Source: Rubripirellula amarantea
GTDB lineage: Bacteria; Planctomycetota; Planctomycetia; Pirellulales; Pirellulaceae
Assembly: GCF_007859865.1 (NCBI RefSeq)
Contig: NZ_SJPI01000003.1
Span: forward strand, 558,001-622,000
Direction: 5' to 3'
Length of the DNA: 64,000 nucleotides
In this document: positions 36,451 to 46,352 of the stretch, one piece after another
Numbering within the stretch: the first letter of the stretch is position 1
Layout of the letters: the number at the start of each line of letters is the position of its first letter
Position numbers and translations under genes: made by a program
Notes under the pieces: model-generated
Database searches by the model: none
The model's input: the letters and a program-made list of their open reading frames with translations, nothing else
What the model was told of the DNA's origin: nothing

Positions 36451-37392
36451 ATGCAACATCTGCTGAGTCTCTTTGACATCGACACCCAACAACTTAAGAC
36501 CATTCTGCGCACGTCGGCGATGCTGCGTGAAGGGTTGGCCAAAGGCGATCGTCCTGCGATTCTGCAGCGGATGGTAATCGCATTGCTGTTTGAAAAACCG
36601 AGTCTGCGAACTCGTGTCAGTTTTGAAACTGGAATCGCGCAACTCGGGGGATCAAGCTTGTTCTTGGGCGAAGACGTGGGATGGGGAAAACGGGAATCGC
36701 CAGCCGACTTTACCAACGTGCTTGGCCAGTTTGTCGACGCGGTGGTGTGCCGCGCTAAATCCCATGATCGAGCAACCCAGTTGGCGAGTTTCAACGCTGT
36801 GCCGATCATTAATGGACTGACTGATCTATGCCATCCTTGTCAATCGCTGGCCGATATAGCAACGATCGAACAGGCATTGGGGACGTACGAAGACAAGCAT
36901 GTCGTCTTTGTCGGTGACGGCAACAACGTCTCGCAGTCGCTGGCACTGATTTGTGCGATGCTGGACATGCGTTTCACGCTGGCGTGCCCCCCAGAATACG
37001 AAATGGATGCTGATTGGCTGACTCAAATCGAAGCAAAGTATCCCAAGGCGAAGATTGTTCAGACCAATGATCCGACCGGAGCGGTTGTGGACGCCGATGC
37101 CATTTACACCGACGTTTGGACCAGCATGGGGCAAGAAGTCGAAGCTGCCCAACGCCGAAAGGTGTTCGCTGACTTTCAAGTCAATTCGAAACTGATGGCG
37201 GCCGCCCCTTCGACGGCAAGAGTGCTACACTGCCTGCCCGCTGTCCGCGGACAAGAGATCACTGACGACGTAATCGACAGCAAGCAAAGCGATGTCATCA
37301 TCCAAGCTGGAAATCGAATGCACGCGCAAAAGGCCTTGTTGGTCTGGATGCTCAACCGAGCTTGGGTCGACAAGCACGTGCCAGCTAGCTAG
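36451..37392 (+). CDS. argF: Ornithine carbamoyltransferase
   Basis: This 313-residue enzyme joins carbamoyl phosphate and ornithine to citrulline. [15 protein letters not shown] contains the carbamoyl-phosphate-binding S-x-R-T-R loop, [10 protein letters not shown] the HPCQ motif, [14 protein letters not shown] the ornithine-binding Asn region and [16 protein letters not shown] the catalytic HCLP. Length fits the family. It begins 11 nt after the ArgD-like gene and is followed after 71 nt by rph. Confidence 0.97.
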   Translation: MQHLLSLFDIDTQQLKTILRTSAMLREGLAKGDRPAILQRMVIALLFEKPSLRTRVSFETGIAQLGGSSLFLGEDVGWGKRESPADFTNVLGQFVDAVVCRAKSHDRATQLASFNAVPIINGLTDLCHPCQSLADIATIEQALGTYEDKHVVFVGDGNNVSQSLALICAMLDMRFTLACPPEYEMDADWLTQIEAKYPKAKIVQTNDPTGAVVDADAIYTDVWTSMGQEVEAAQRRKVFADFQVNSKLMAAAPSTARVLHCLPAVRGQEITDDVIDSKQSDVIIQAGNRMHAQKALLVWMLNRAWVDKHVPAS

Positions 37393-37463
37393 CGGCGCTG
37401 CCGACGTCTGAGACGCATCTCTTTTACATCATTACTTTTTGCCTTTTGAACCATACCTTCCCT

Positions 37464-38162
37464 ATGCGTCCTCACGATCAACTCCGCGAAGTATCAATTG
37501 AAGTTGGCTACCTCGCCTCCAACCCTGCAAGTGTCCTTTATAAAAGCGGCAGCACCATTGTTCTGTGCACGGCTTCGCTTGAAACGAATGTTCCGCCGTG
37601 GCTGGTGGGGAAAGGGAAAGGTTGGGTGACAGCGGAGTACAATATGCTGCCCGGCAGCACCAGTCCGCGAAAGAAACGCGAACGTGGGGGCAAAGTGGAT
37701 GGCCGTACCACGGAAATTCAGCGATTGATTGGCCGCAGCCTGCGAAGCGTCGTTGATCTCGAAGCGCTTGGCGAGAACTCGATCGTTGTTGACTGCGACG
37801 TGCTGCAAGCGGACGGTGGAACTCGCACCGCCTCGATCACAGGCGGTTTCATCGCACTGGCAATCGCGACCCAGCAAGCTGTTCCAGGATCGACCATCGG
37901 AAATGGACCATTGAAGGATTCCGTCGCTGCCACCAGCGTTGGGTTAATTGGCGAAGAATGTAAACTTGACCTCGATTACGAACTTGATTTTGCCGCTGAC
38001 GTCGACATGAACGTGGTCATGACGGGTTCGGGACGATTTGTTGAAATCCAGGGCACCGGTGAAGAAGCGACGTTTGATGACCAACAACTTGCTGAACTGT
38101 TGCGACTGGCAAAGATCGGAATCGCGGAACTGACTGCTCAGCAAATTGCCGCTCTGAAGTAG
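37464..38162 (+). CDS. rph: Ribonuclease PH
   Basis: RNase PH is a phosphorolytic 3'-5' exoribonuclease that trims tRNA 3' ends. [62 protein letters not shown] in parts, and [20 protein letters not shown] are the family motifs, including the phosphate-binding arginine and the catalytic Asp region. The ATG at 37464 is chosen because the family starts close to the RPHDQLR motif; a TTG at 37446 would add six residues. It ends 4 nt before tdk. Confidence 0.95.
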   Translation: MRPHDQLREVSIEVGYLASNPASVLYKSGSTIVLCTASLETNVPPWLVGKGKGWVTAEYNMLPGSTSPRKKRERGGKVDGRTTEIQRLIGRSLRSVVDLEALGENSIVVDCDVLQADGGTRTASITGGFIALAIATQQAVPGSTIGNGPLKDSVAATSVGLIGEECKLDLDYELDFAADVDMNVVMTGSGRFVEIQGTGEEATFDDQQLAELLRLAKIGIAELTAQQIAALK

Positions 38163-38166
38163 CCCG

Positions 38167-38775
38167 ATGGCGAAGCTGTACTTTTATTTTTCGGCAATGA
38201 ATGCAGGCAAGTCAACGATCTTGCTGCAGTCGAGTTACAACTATCGCGAACGGGGCATGAACACATTGATCTTAGCTCCCGAGATCGATACGCGTTCAGG
38301 CGGAAAGGTCGTTTCACGCATTGGAATCGAAGCCAACGCGATGACTTTCAATACGGCCGACAACCTGCTTTCCGTCGTGCGTTCTTATCACCAGCAAGAG
38401 CCCGTGCATTGTGTTTTGCTCGACGAAGCCCAATTTCTGACTCGACTGCAAGCGCGCCAATTGTGCGACGTCTGCGATGAACTTGATATTCCCGTCCTAA
38501 CGTATGGAATTCGCACCGATTTCCAGGGCAACTTATTCCCAGGCAGTGAGGCGTTGCTCGCCTGGGCGGATTCGCTCGTGGAACTGAAGACCATTTGCCA
38601 TTGTGGCCGCAAAGCCACGATGAACATGCGAATCGACGCCAATGGCTTTCCGATCAAGGATGGCAATCAAGTTCAAATTGGTGGCAATGACCGCTATCAA
38701 GCTGTCTGCCGCAAACACTTTCACGAAGGGCTTGCGCAAAAGTCAGCCGAAGACTTACCGCTGCTCGGTGATTGA
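38167..38775 (+). CDS. tdk: Thymidine kinase
   Basis: This 202-residue type II thymidine kinase phosphorylates thymidine for salvage. The P-loop is [13 protein letters not shown] near residue 8-20, followed by [12 protein letters not shown] (catalytic Glu) and the lasso region with zinc cysteines [28 protein letters not shown] is the family's thymidine-contact loop. The gene starts 4 nt after rph and ends the arg-rph-tdk run. No terminator follows immediately; the nearest strong one is about 510 bp downstream. Confidence 0.95.
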   Translation: MAKLYFYFSAMNAGKSTILLQSSYNYRERGMNTLILAPEIDTRSGGKVVSRIGIEANAMTFNTADNLLSVVRSYHQQEPVHCVLLDEAQFLTRLQARQLCDVCDELDIPVLTYGIRTDFQGNLFPGSEALLAWADSLVELKTICHCGRKATMNMRIDANGFPIKDGNQVQIGGNDRYQAVCRKHFHEGLAQKSAEDLPLLGD

Positions 38776-39385
38776 ACGTAGTTGTGCTGTTGACGCCTCA
38801 TGACGGTCGAGCACAAACCTCAAGATGAAATTTGAACCGTGTAGCAGTCGCTTGCTAGATAGTCTTTGAACGAGTCAAACGTCCCGTTGAAGATGCCAGG
38901 ACAGAGGGAATCAAATCCAACGGGAAACACCTTTGAAACGGTTCACCCCGATTGGTGGTTTGCTTTCGCCGCCAGCGGTAGGCTTGATCTTTGCAATTCA
39001 GCCGTTTTGCGTCGGCAACCAACCGTTACAGTTTAACTAACCGGACCAACTGGAACGCTGCAAAATCGGCGGCACTCTTTCGCAGTTTCGAATCCGCTTT
39101 TGTACCTCTACAGGCCGATGGAAAGTTTACCGGCTAAGGACATCCAAGTGGATGCCCGACGCTTAGGAGATTTCGGGCCGAGGCCCGGAGTTTCCAAAAA
39201 AATCTGAGCGGAACGATTTGGTGGGTCATGTCGAGTGGGATTGCCTGACCAACATCCAAATCGGATGCTCTCGCGGGTTTTGATACAGGCGGTGGGATAG
39301 CCCTAGTGGCTGTCCCACCGTTTTTTTGTAGCATGGAGGTATGTCCTCACCGATGCCGCAAACATTCAAACTGCAATGATGTGCC
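38776..39385. other. Structured non-coding stretch, candidate ncRNA or long 3' region
   Basis: No convincing gene lies in these 610 bp. The right half holds two similar small hairpins, ACATCCA-AG-TGGATG near 39144-39160 and ACATCCA-AA-TCGGATG near 39252-39268, a GC-rich element GGGCCGAGGCCC near 39176-39187, and a strong terminator at 39290-39327. This arrangement fits either the 3' end of a long tdk transcript or a small RNA of about 150-250 nt. I do not recognise RNase P, tmRNA, 6S or SRP RNA here. Confidence 0.35.
39290..39327 (+). terminator. Rho-independent terminator in the tdk downstream region
   Basis: CGGTGGGATAGCC (39290-39302) pairs with GGCTGTCCCACCG (39308-39320), one G-U pair included, with a five-base loop and a run of seven T to 39327. 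Confidence 0.88.
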
Positions 39386-40333
39386 GTGATTGAGATTCGT
39401 TCATTTCAAAACGGTGATCTTCCTCAACTGGTAGGTGTGTTTCACGAACACCACCAGGCCGCCGGTATAGTGCCCCGCGTGACCACAGCTCAATTCGAGC
39501 AGGCGGTTCTGGCGAGAACATCGTTTCGGCCGGATCAATTGCTCATGCTGGTCGATAACAGCAAAGTATTGGGGTGGTGCCACTTCTTTGTTGTTCCCCA
39601 ATCATCTGCTTCCGTCGCCTCAGCGAAGACGGTCGGATGCATTGCGGCGAGCTGTTTTGGCACGCAGTGCGACACCGACTCTGCGGTTCGGCTGGTAGGC
39701 GAGGCAGCGGACCAAATGGCCGCCAGTGGCGCAGGTCACCTCCGTGCTGGATTGTTTCACGACGAGATATTCGGCTACTCGGGACTGGAACCGTACGGTC
39801 CGGGGTTTGGAGTCAACCAACTCGATTCACGCTTGATCGAAACGCTCAGCTCGGCTGGATTTCACCCCGAACTCGCGTTGACGATGTTGAGTGCGAATAC
39901 GGATTGCTACCGAGCGCCCGTCAACCGCGAGGCATTGCAGTGGCGACGAACTTCTTCGATTGAAATTGAAACCGTTATCCCTGTTTCACTCACGCGTGCG
40001 TCAGCGTTCTCTCATTTGGACATTTTGCGTCACCGTCTCGTTGACCGTCACGGTGCTGAAATGGGTCAGGTTGATTTTTGGTTTAGCGACGCCGAGGCCG
40101 AGGTGATGTCCCCATCGACTTTGATCGTCGATGTCCCCGTACTAAACGAAAGTGGGATGATGACGTCATGCGACGCATATCTGATCGCTTCGGTTTTGGG
40201 CGAAGTGGGAAGGCGAGGAATTGGATTAGCCCAAGTCTCCGTTGAATCAAGCTCTGCGGCATTGATCGAGCAGTTGAAGAAGATGTGCTTTGTCAGTTCC
40301 GGTGAAGGCGTGCAGTGGGAACGCAAGTCCTAG
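39386..40333 (+). CDS. GNAT-like acetyltransferase family protein
   Basis: The 315-residue protein starts with GTG at 39386 and begins MIEIRSFQNGDLPQLVGVFH, a typical GNAT opening. The remainder has weak acetyl-CoA-binding character, with GEAADQMAASGAGHLRAGLF in the first half and YLIASVLGEVGRRGIGLAQV in the second; it looks like two tandem GNAT-fold halves. No substrate can be inferred. It lies after the terminator at 39327, so has its own promoter, and before the GH9 gene in the same direction. Confidence 0.62.
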   Translation: MIEIRSFQNGDLPQLVGVFHEHHQAAGIVPRVTTAQFEQAVLARTSFRPDQLLMLVDNSKVLGWCHFFVVPQSSASVASAKTVGCIAASCFGTQCDTDSAVRLVGEAADQMAASGAGHLRAGLFHDEIFGYSGLEPYGPGFGVNQLDSRLIETLSSAGFHPELALTMLSANTDCYRAPVNREALQWRRTSSIEIETVIPVSLTRASAFSHLDILRHRLVDRHGAEMGQVDFWFSDAEAEVMSPSTLIVDVPVLNESGMMTSCDAYLIASVLGEVGRRGIGLAQVSVESSSAALIEQLKKMCFVSSGEGVQWERKS

Positions 40334-40351
40334 GGCCGACATCACATCCCC

Positions 40352-40405
40352 GCCTGAGTTCTATTGCCAGCCTAAGCTCTATTGCCTACCTAAGCTCTGC
40401 CTCCC
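40352..40405 (+). repeat. Three tandem 18-bp units between the GNAT-like and GH9 genes
   Basis: Units at 40352, 40370 and 40388 (type GCCTAAGCTCTATTGCCT) differ at two to five positions each. They lie in the non-coding gap, about 50-100 bp upstream of the candidate promoter of the GH9 gene. Confidence 0.8.
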
Positions 40406-40448
40406 ACGGCACAGACAGCTCACACCGACGATCTTTCGGCACGCCCTC

Positions 40449-40457
40449 TGCTACAAT
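40449..40457 (+). promoter_or_regulatory. Extended -10 promoter candidate before the GH9 gene
   Basis: TGCTACAAT matches an extended -10 element (TGnTATAAT with one change). No good -35 lies at the usual distance. It would give a leader of about 50 nt for the GH9 gene that starts at 40511. Confidence 0.4.
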
Positions 40458-40510
40458 AAGAGGTTCGTTTCAACCGCAAGGTGTTCGAACCATTCAAAAA
40501 TAGGTGTGCG

Positions 40511-43510
40511 ATGAGATTGCGTAAGTTCAACCCGCGATGGTGCACATTGCTGCCGACACTCTTGGCCGTCGCGGCTCTGCTGAGTCCTTTGGCATCGAAA
40601 CAATCGTTGGCCGATGATGCGGTCAAAATCCGTTCTGTTATCAGTGATTTGGATCAGCCGTTCTTGTTTGCCTACTCCGCATGGAACAAGAAGGCGACCG
40701 TCGAGGATGGCAAAGCCGTGGTTCGTAACACTACGAATCAAGGAGGGGCGGGCTTTAATCTGACGCTCGACCTGTCGCAACAAGGCGACGCTTCACCTGC
40801 GATTTTGGTGAAGTCAGGCAAAGCCAACCAGATGAAGACTGTACGATTGATGCTGATGAACGCCGCTGGTCAAAAACCAGTCTGGTGGTTCCCAATGCCG
40901 CCAGCCGACGACGCTTGGCACTGGGTCACACCCGTGAACGGCGCTTCGCTAGAAACCCCCAACGCCATGGAAGTGGAAACGAGCGAACCGCTGTCGTTGA
41001 AGCAAATTACCCAATGGCAAATCATAGGCGACTGGGCGGGCGGAGTACCCACCGACTTTGAAATCGACATCATTGCGATTGTCGATGCGAATCAACAGAT
41101 GATCGCCGCTCGTCAATCTTATGCTCAACAAATTGCCGCGAAGATAACCGCAGAACGCGCCGCCGAAGAGCAATTGCGAAAAACCTATGGCGAGCGATCC
41201 GCCCTATCACCCAAAGTCACTCGCGCAAGCCTTGTTGCCCCGAACCGCATCGCTTTAGAGATCCAAGCTGGCAAAATGACCAACGCCACCTACGGTCGTT
41301 ACCAACCTAATGATGAGGACCAGCTTGAAGAAAGAAAGAACGACTCGGGCGAAGTGACCGAATTGATAGTCAAACGTGATGGACGCGTGCTCGGATCGTT
41401 GATTGGAGAGAATCGAGAATTTCTTGTGACTCACGAAAAGGTGACGGGAAACCCGTTGCTGGAATTTGCGGCCGACGATCGAGCCAGCTATTCAATTCAG
41501 ATTGCCGATGGGGACACTGTTGAGCCGATCAAGGTGTCACGAAAGACTCGTGTTAACGCATGGGCTCACGGATCTAACGACGTCGCACTTCATCACACGC
41601 TGTATCTCGAGTTACCGGATTCCATCAAGCCGGGATCCAAGGTCAAGCTGACCTTTCCTGCCTTAAATACCTTTGAAACCGAAACTACGTTCGTCTTCGA
41701 TCCCAATCAACTGCGCAGCGAGTCCGTGCATGTTCATCAAATCGGTTATCGCCCCGATGATCCCATCAAGCGAGCTTTTGTCTCGTGCTGGCTTGGCAAT
41801 GGCGGCTCGCTCAACCAACCCAAAACGATAGCGTTCTCGATCATCGACGACGCAACGGGCAAGGTGATGTTTCGTGGTGAAGGTGGCTTGCATTTCCCAT
41901 CGACCCAAACGGAAAGTATGGCTCGGACGGCGAATTTCAACGGCACCGACGTCGCCAAGCTGGAATTCAGCGAGTTTTCCCAACCAGGACGCTATCGAGT
42001 CGTGGTCGACTCAGTCGGCTGTTCGTTTCCATTTGAAATTGCCAACGACGTTTGGACACGAGCATGGCGAACACAACTTCGAGGTCTCTATCACAATCGG
42101 TCTGGCATCAAAATTGGACCTCCTCACAGTGATTTTCGTAAACCAAGAGACATGCACCCGGATGATGGCTACCGGGTGACTCAGTCAACGTATCGAGCGG
42201 TGGAAGCCGGCAATGAGGCGTTTGACAAGTTGGTGGCTGGCGACACTGGCGAGCCGGTGAACGGATGGGGAGGATACCACGATGCGGGCGACTGGAACCC
42301 GCGAAGAGTCACCCACATGCGCGTGACAATGGCGATGCTGGAAATCTACGAGCAATTCAGCGATCGGCTTAATACTTTTGATCTGAACATTCCCAAGAGT
42401 TCAGAAATGCCCGACATCCTTGCGGAAGCCGTGTTTGAATTCTCGTGTTTCCATCGACTTCAACATGCTAACGGCGGAGTCGGAATGGGGCTGGAAAGCA
42501 AAGGGGATCCGCTTAAGTTCGAAGTAAGCTGGCACAACAGCTTTGCGAGCTATGCTTACGCACCCGACTACTTGGCGAGTTGGTGCTACGCATCCGTAGC
42601 GGCTCGACTTTCGCGACTGCTTGAGCCCTTTGACCCTAAACTGGCCGCCGAGTACCTCGACAGTGGAAAGCGAGCATTTGATTTCGCGGAATCTGATTTT
42701 GCCAAGGACAAAGCGGCTGGACTCATTGATGGACGGGACAACACGTGGATTGCAATTGACTATCGCAACTTAGCGGCGCTGGAACTCTTTCGCACCACCA
42801 AAGACGACGTGTACCACGAACGGTTCATGGAGAACACTTCGCTTAAGGATGACCTTCCGAATTTGTTCCGGTACGCAATCGCAGTCCAGCGCGACCATGC
42901 GTTTGCCTATGCCAGTTTGCCAGATGAACTCGGGGATAAGAACCTAAAGCGAAAAGCCGTTGAAGCGATTGAACGACTCGCGGAAAACGCCCTTACATAC
43001 GCTTCAAAGAACGCTTTTAACCTTACATGTTGTGATCAGTTCAAACCGCAATTCCTGGGATTCTACAGCACAGCCGATGCTTACGATTTGACTCGGGCTC
43101 ATGCTTTAACTGGCAAGACGAAGTATCTCTACGGTGCTGTTCAAGCAACTCAGTTTCAAAGCGGTTGCAATCCTAACAATGTTGTTTACACGACCGGTCT
43201 TGGTGCAAATCCACTGCAAAACGTTTTCAAACTCGACGCGCGTTTCACGGGCCAGAAGGTTCCCGAAGGTCTGACGCCTTACGGCAACATTGATTTCCAA
43301 AAGTGGAATGACAACGGAATCTCTTGGCCGATCAAGTGGCATCTAGGAAAGGTCACAACTCCGAATCCCTACGCCTGGCCGACTCACGAAGCGTATTGGG
43401 ATTTGGGGGGATGGCCGATGCTCGAAGAATTTACCGTCGATGCCTGGGCGCCCAACGTGTTGGTCTGGGGTTACCTGGCAATGCGGAATGAATTGCCAAC
43501 AAGCCAGTAG
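40511..43510 (+). CDS. Secreted glycoside hydrolase family 9 endoglucanase-like protein
   Basis: The start at 40511 gives a Sec signal peptide (TLLPTLLAVAALLSPLASKQ, then SLA-type site); GTG 40481 is also in frame. The N-terminal 380 residues hold beta-sandwich regions, and an Ig-like cellulase N-terminal domain (VHQIGYRPDDPIKRAFVSC) directly precedes the catalytic barrel from about residue 510. WGGYHDAGDWNPRRVTHM contains the GH9 catalytic Asp pair, and HEAYWDLGGWPMLEEFTVDA holds the probable acid Glu near the C-terminus. GH9 enzymes invert beta-1,4-glucosidic bonds. The length of about 999 residues is large. No dockerin is seen. Probably acts outside the cytoplasm on plant or algal glucans. 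Confidence 0.85.
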   Translation: MRLRKFNPRWCTLLPTLLAVAALLSPLASKQSLADDAVKIRSVISDLDQPFLFAYSAWNKKATVEDGKAVVRNTTNQGGAGFNLTLDLSQQGDASPAILVKSGKANQMKTVRLMLMNAAGQKPVWWFPMPPADDAWHWVTPVNGASLETPNAMEVETSEPLSLKQITQWQIIGDWAGGVPTDFEIDIIAIVDANQQMIAARQSYAQQIAAKITAERAAEEQLRKTYGERSALSPKVTRASLVAPNRIALEIQAGKMTNATYGRYQPNDEDQLEERKNDSGEVTELIVKRDGRVLGSLIGENREFLVTHEKVTGNPLLEFAADDRASYSIQIADGDTVEPIKVSRKTRVNAWAHGSNDVALHHTLYLELPDSIKPGSKVKLTFPALNTFETETTFVFDPNQLRSESVHVHQIGYRPDDPIKRAFVSCWLGNGGSLNQPKTIAFSIIDDATGKVMFRGEGGLHFPSTQTESMARTANFNGTDVAKLEFSEFSQPGRYRVVVDSVGCSFPFEIANDVWTRAWRTQLRGLYHNRSGIKIGPPHSDFRKPRDMHPDDGYRVTQSTYRAVEAGNEAFDKLVAGDTGEPVNGWGGYHDAGDWNPRRVTHMRVTMAMLEIYEQFSDRLNTFDLNIPKSSEMPDILAEAVFEFSCFHRLQHANGGVGMGLESKGDPLKFEVSWHNSFASYAYAPDYLASWCYASVAARLSRLLEPFDPKLAAEYLDSGKRAFDFAESDFAKDKAAGLIDGRDNTWIAIDYRNLAALELFRTTKDDVYHERFMENTSLKDDLPNLFRYAIAVQRDHAFAYASLPDELGDKNLKRKAVEAIERLAENALTYASKNAFNLTCCDQFKPQFLGFYSTADAYDLTRAHALTGKTKYLYGAVQATQFQSGCNPNNVVYTTGLGANPLQNVFKLDARFTGQKVPEGLTPYGNIDFQKWNDNGISWPIKWHLGKVTTPNPYAWPTHEAYWDLGGWPMLEEFTVDAWAPNVLVWGYLAMRNELPTSQ

Positions 43511-43522
43511 AAAAATGGCGAG

Positions 43523-44842
43523 TTAGTTTGAAGATCGCGGGAGCAGGACTTCAAAGCGAGAGCCTTCATTGGGACGACTAGACACTTTCACCTCGCCTCC
43601 CATCGCCTGGGTCAAGTTCTTCACGATCGACAAGCCAATCCCGGTGCCACCGTCGGTATTGATAAGAGACGGAGCACGTTTTCCACTCCGGTTTTGCCGG
43701 TTGGTCGCGACGCGATAGAAGCGGTCGAAGATCCGCTGCTGGTCAACTTCGGAAATTCCGATTCCGGTATCGCTCACAAAGAGAGCCACTTTGTCCCCCG
43801 CATCGCGACAGCCAACATTGACTGTGCCGCCCGCCGGAGTGTATCGGATTGCGTTTCCAATCAGATTGTTCACGATCGTCAGCGTTGCCTCGGGATCGGC
43901 TTCCACACTTCCATCGAAATCGTTGTTGGCGATCAGCGTGATCTCTTTGGCCGAAGCGACGGGTCGATAAGACGCCAGGGATTGCGCAACGACATTGCTT
44001 AGACGAACACTTGTCAGATGCAGGTTGCTGGGTCCTTCTTGAGCCCTAGCGAGTTGCATCATGTCGGCAATCAGTTGTTCGAGACGCACACATTCATGGT
44101 TAATCTGGCGCATGAAGTGAATCGCAGCGTCGGGATCATCGCTAATCGCCAACTGAACCGTTTCGGCGTAGCCCTTGATCGCAGCCAGAGGCGTTTTAAT
44201 CTCGTGAGAAATGTTGGCGACAAACTCGCGTCTCATCTCATCAACACGTTTGGATTTCGACTCGTCGCGCAGCGAGACCAGCAACTTTGTTTCGGTACCC
44301 GCGGTAAACGAATCAACGTGCATCGAAAGCGGTCGCACGTGCACCGGCGTTGTTTGGTCGGCAGCCGAATAGCTGATTTCAATGCTTATGTTTTGCGGTA
44401 CATCACCGGCCGCCGCAGCCAAAATGGCTTGGTTGAAATCTGGAATTCGAACGATCTCGGCGATGGGACGCCCGTGGAACGACCCTGCTGGATCAAGATC
44501 CAATAAATGGCGAGCCGCTGGATTGATCAGCAAGACGTCGCCGTTTTGCAAAAGCAAGATTACGCCTTCTCGCATCCGCTGAAGCGCCGACGTGGCTTCA
44601 AACGCTTCTTGTTGAATCTTGGTTAGGCGGAGTTGCCAATGATCGTTGGTTTCACGAGCGCTGTTAATTTCTTGAGCATGGCGCAAGTCAGTCGCACGGA
44701 TGTGCTTGCGCATCGACCAGAAGACGATCGTTGATACGAGGGTGACAATCGCCGCCAGGATCCAACCCAGAGCGGTCACCTCGCTCGCAAACGCGAGTTC
44801 GCTCAGGAATGCAAACAGCACTTCAAACCTAGCCGCTACCAA
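43523..44842 (-). CDS. PhoR-like sensor histidine kinase, orphan
   Basis: The 439-residue protein has one membrane helix (LGWILAAIVTLVSTIVFW), a PAS-like region (REGVILLLQNGDVLLINPAA), and a HisKA/HATPase module with VANISHEIKTPLAAIKGYAE (phospho-His), NNLIGNAIRYTPAGG, DTGIGISEVDQQRIFDRFYR and GGTGIGLSIV. This is the PhoR layout. No response regulator gene is adjacent. The first codon of the frame is TTG; a GTG at residue 8 is another option. It overlaps the preceding coiled-coil gene by 7 nt, so it is likely cotranscribed with floA. Confidence 0.9.
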   Translation of the reverse strand: MVAARFEVLFAFLSELAFASEVTALGWILAAIVTLVSTIVFWSMRKHIRATDLRHAQEINSARETNDHWQLRLTKIQQEAFEATSALQRMREGVILLLQNGDVLLINPAARHLLDLDPAGSFHGRPIAEIVRIPDFNQAILAAAAGDVPQNISIEISYSAADQTTPVHVRPLSMHVDSFTAGTETKLLVSLRDESKSKRVDEMRREFVANISHEIKTPLAAIKGYAETVQLAISDDPDAAIHFMRQINHECVRLEQLIADMMQLARAQEGPSNLHLTSVRLSNVVAQSLASYRPVASAKEITLIANNDFDGSVEADPEATLTIVNNLIGNAIRYTPAGGTVNVGCRDAGDKVALFVSDTGIGISEVDQQRIFDRFYRVATNRQNRSGKRAPSLINTDGGTGIGLSIVKNLTQAMGGEVKVSSRPNEGSRFEVLLPRSSN

Positions 44843-45273
44843 CGATGTTCGGGACGATCAAGAATTTCACGAAGCAGGATCGCCTGTTGCACGCCTCCAG
44901 GACGCCGAAGATTCGCGAGCAGGTCGGCAATCGGATCCCCTGTGGAAGCAACCGATCGGTCGGATTGAGATGACGAGCCACGAGAAGATTTCTGATTTCG
45001 TCTCGCTAGTTCTTGCTCGGCCTCTTTGGCACGCTGTTTAGCCTGTTCAACTCGTCGTCGTCGGGCGGAGATCGAATTTTCATCTTCGATGACCTCCGCG
45101 ACCAAGATCTCTTCGGGCTCGACCGAGGACCGTACGGTTCGCTCGGTGCGACTGTTCGAATACTGAGGCTTCAACCGAGGCGGAGGCGCTTGTTGAGCCT
45201 GACGCTGTTGGGCGGCTTTAGCTTGACGCTGCTGAGCGGCGCGGCGGAGAAAGTCTTCGAGATCACCAGCCAT
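44836..45273 (-). CDS. Coiled-coil hypothetical protein between floA and the histidine kinase
   Basis: I know this 145-residue type from planctomycete genomes only as a hypothetical. MAGDLEDFLRRAAQQRQ opens a Gln/Ala-rich coiled coil; a central acidic EPEEILVAEVIEDEN and a second Arg-rich helix RRRVEQAKQRAKEAEQEL follow. The C-terminus IADLLANLRRPGGVQQAILL is well ordered. No signal or membrane segment. It starts 2 nt after the floA stop and overlaps the kinase gene by 7 nt, so the three are one transcription unit. A scaffold role with the flotillin is inferred only from position. Confidence 0.7.
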   Translation of the reverse strand: MAGDLEDFLRRAAQQRQAKAAQQRQAQQAPPPRLKPQYSNSRTERTVRSSVEPEEILVAEVIEDENSISARRRRVEQAKQRAKEAEQELARRNQKSSRGSSSQSDRSVASTGDPIADLLANLRRPGGVQQAILLREILDRPEHRW

Positions 45274-45275
45274 GA

Positions 45276-46352
45276 TTAGTTCTTATCCGAGTCTTGCGGG
45301 TTCTTTTGCTCTGAAGCGGTCAGAGCGAGAGACTTCCGCATTTCAGTATCGGCACTAACGTTCTGCAGCTTGTAATAGTCAAGGATGTGCAGTTTCCCAC
45401 TTCGGAACGCTTCTGCCATAGCACGTGGCACGTCGGCTTGGGCGAGCACAACTGACGCCTTGCTTTCTTGAATCTTCGCTTGGTTCTCTTGTTCTTCAGC
45501 AACAGCGGCAGCACGCTTACCTTCCGCACGGGCGCGAGCGACTTGAGTATCAGCCTCGGCTTGGTCCGCTTGCAAACGTGCCCCGATGTTCGCACCGACG
45601 TCAATATCAGCGATGTCAATGGAAACGATTTCGAAAGCAGTTTGCGAATCGAGCCGTTTGGCGAGCACAGCTTTACTGATCACATCTGGGTTTTCGAGCA
45701 CAGCTTTATGGTTTTCGGCGGAACCGATAGCACTGACGATTCCTTCCCCCACTCGAGCGATGATTGTTTCTTCGGTAGCACCACCGATCAACTGCTGCAG
45801 GTTTGCCCGCACAGTCACACGAGCCTTAACCTTTAATTGAATGCCGTCCTTTGCAACGGCATCAAGGGAAGGCTTGGCAGCGCCGCGCGGTGGGCAATCA
45901 ATCACTTTAGGATAGACACTCGTTTTGACCGCCTCCAAGACGTCGCGTCCGGCCAAGTCGATCGCTGCGGCTTCTCGGAAACTTAGCATGATCGTTTTTG
46001 CTTTTTTCGCGGCGATTAAAGCTCGGATCACCTGCGGCACGTTTCCACCGGCTAGGTAGTGAGCTTCAAGAGCTTCGCTCGTCAGCTCGGGGTCCGACAG
46101 ACCCGCTTGGGTGGCCATGATTTTGCTCCGCACGATCGTGCGAGTGTTGACCTTCCGAAAGGTCATGCCGACGAGACTCCAAAGTCCAATATCCGCTTGC
46201 GTGAGCTTCGATTGAATCCAAAGTCCAAAGTAGCGAGCAAAGACAAAGAAGAAGATCAGCAACACGCCGAAGACGAATACCGCCAGAACCAAGCCAGCAA
46301 TTGCGGACGTCTCGAGTGGCTTCTGAGCAAGCAGATGGGACATTGGCAGCAT
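45276..46352 (-). CDS. floA: Flotillin-like protein FloA
   Basis: This 358-residue protein matches the FloA (UPF0365) family, which organises functional membrane microdomains. An N-terminal hydrophobic hairpin ([20 protein letters not shown]) leads to the SPFH domain (GVKVRAR-like region [20 protein letters not shown]) and a C-terminal Ala/Glu/Gln-rich coiled coil ([17 protein letters not shown]). The ATG at 46352 is the frame start, and a second Met lies at position 4. It heads a three-gene unit with a coiled-coil protein and a PhoR-like kinase, which is unusual company. Confidence 0.94.
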   Translation of the reverse strand: MLPMSHLLAQKPLETSAIAGLVLAVFVFGVLLIFFFVFARYFGLWIQSKLTQADIGLWSLVGMTFRKVNTRTIVRSKIMATQAGLSDPELTSEALEAHYLAGGNVPQVIRALIAAKKAKTIMLSFREAAAIDLAGRDVLEAVKTSVYPKVIDCPPRGAAKPSLDAVAKDGIQLKVKARVTVRANLQQLIGGATEETIIARVGEGIVSAIGSAENHKAVLENPDVISKAVLAKRLDSQTAFEIVSIDIADIDVGANIGARLQADQAEADTQVARARAEGKRAAAVAEEQENQAKIQESKASVVLAQADVPRAMAEAFRSGKLHILDYYKLQNVSADTEMRKSLALTASEQKNPQDSDKN

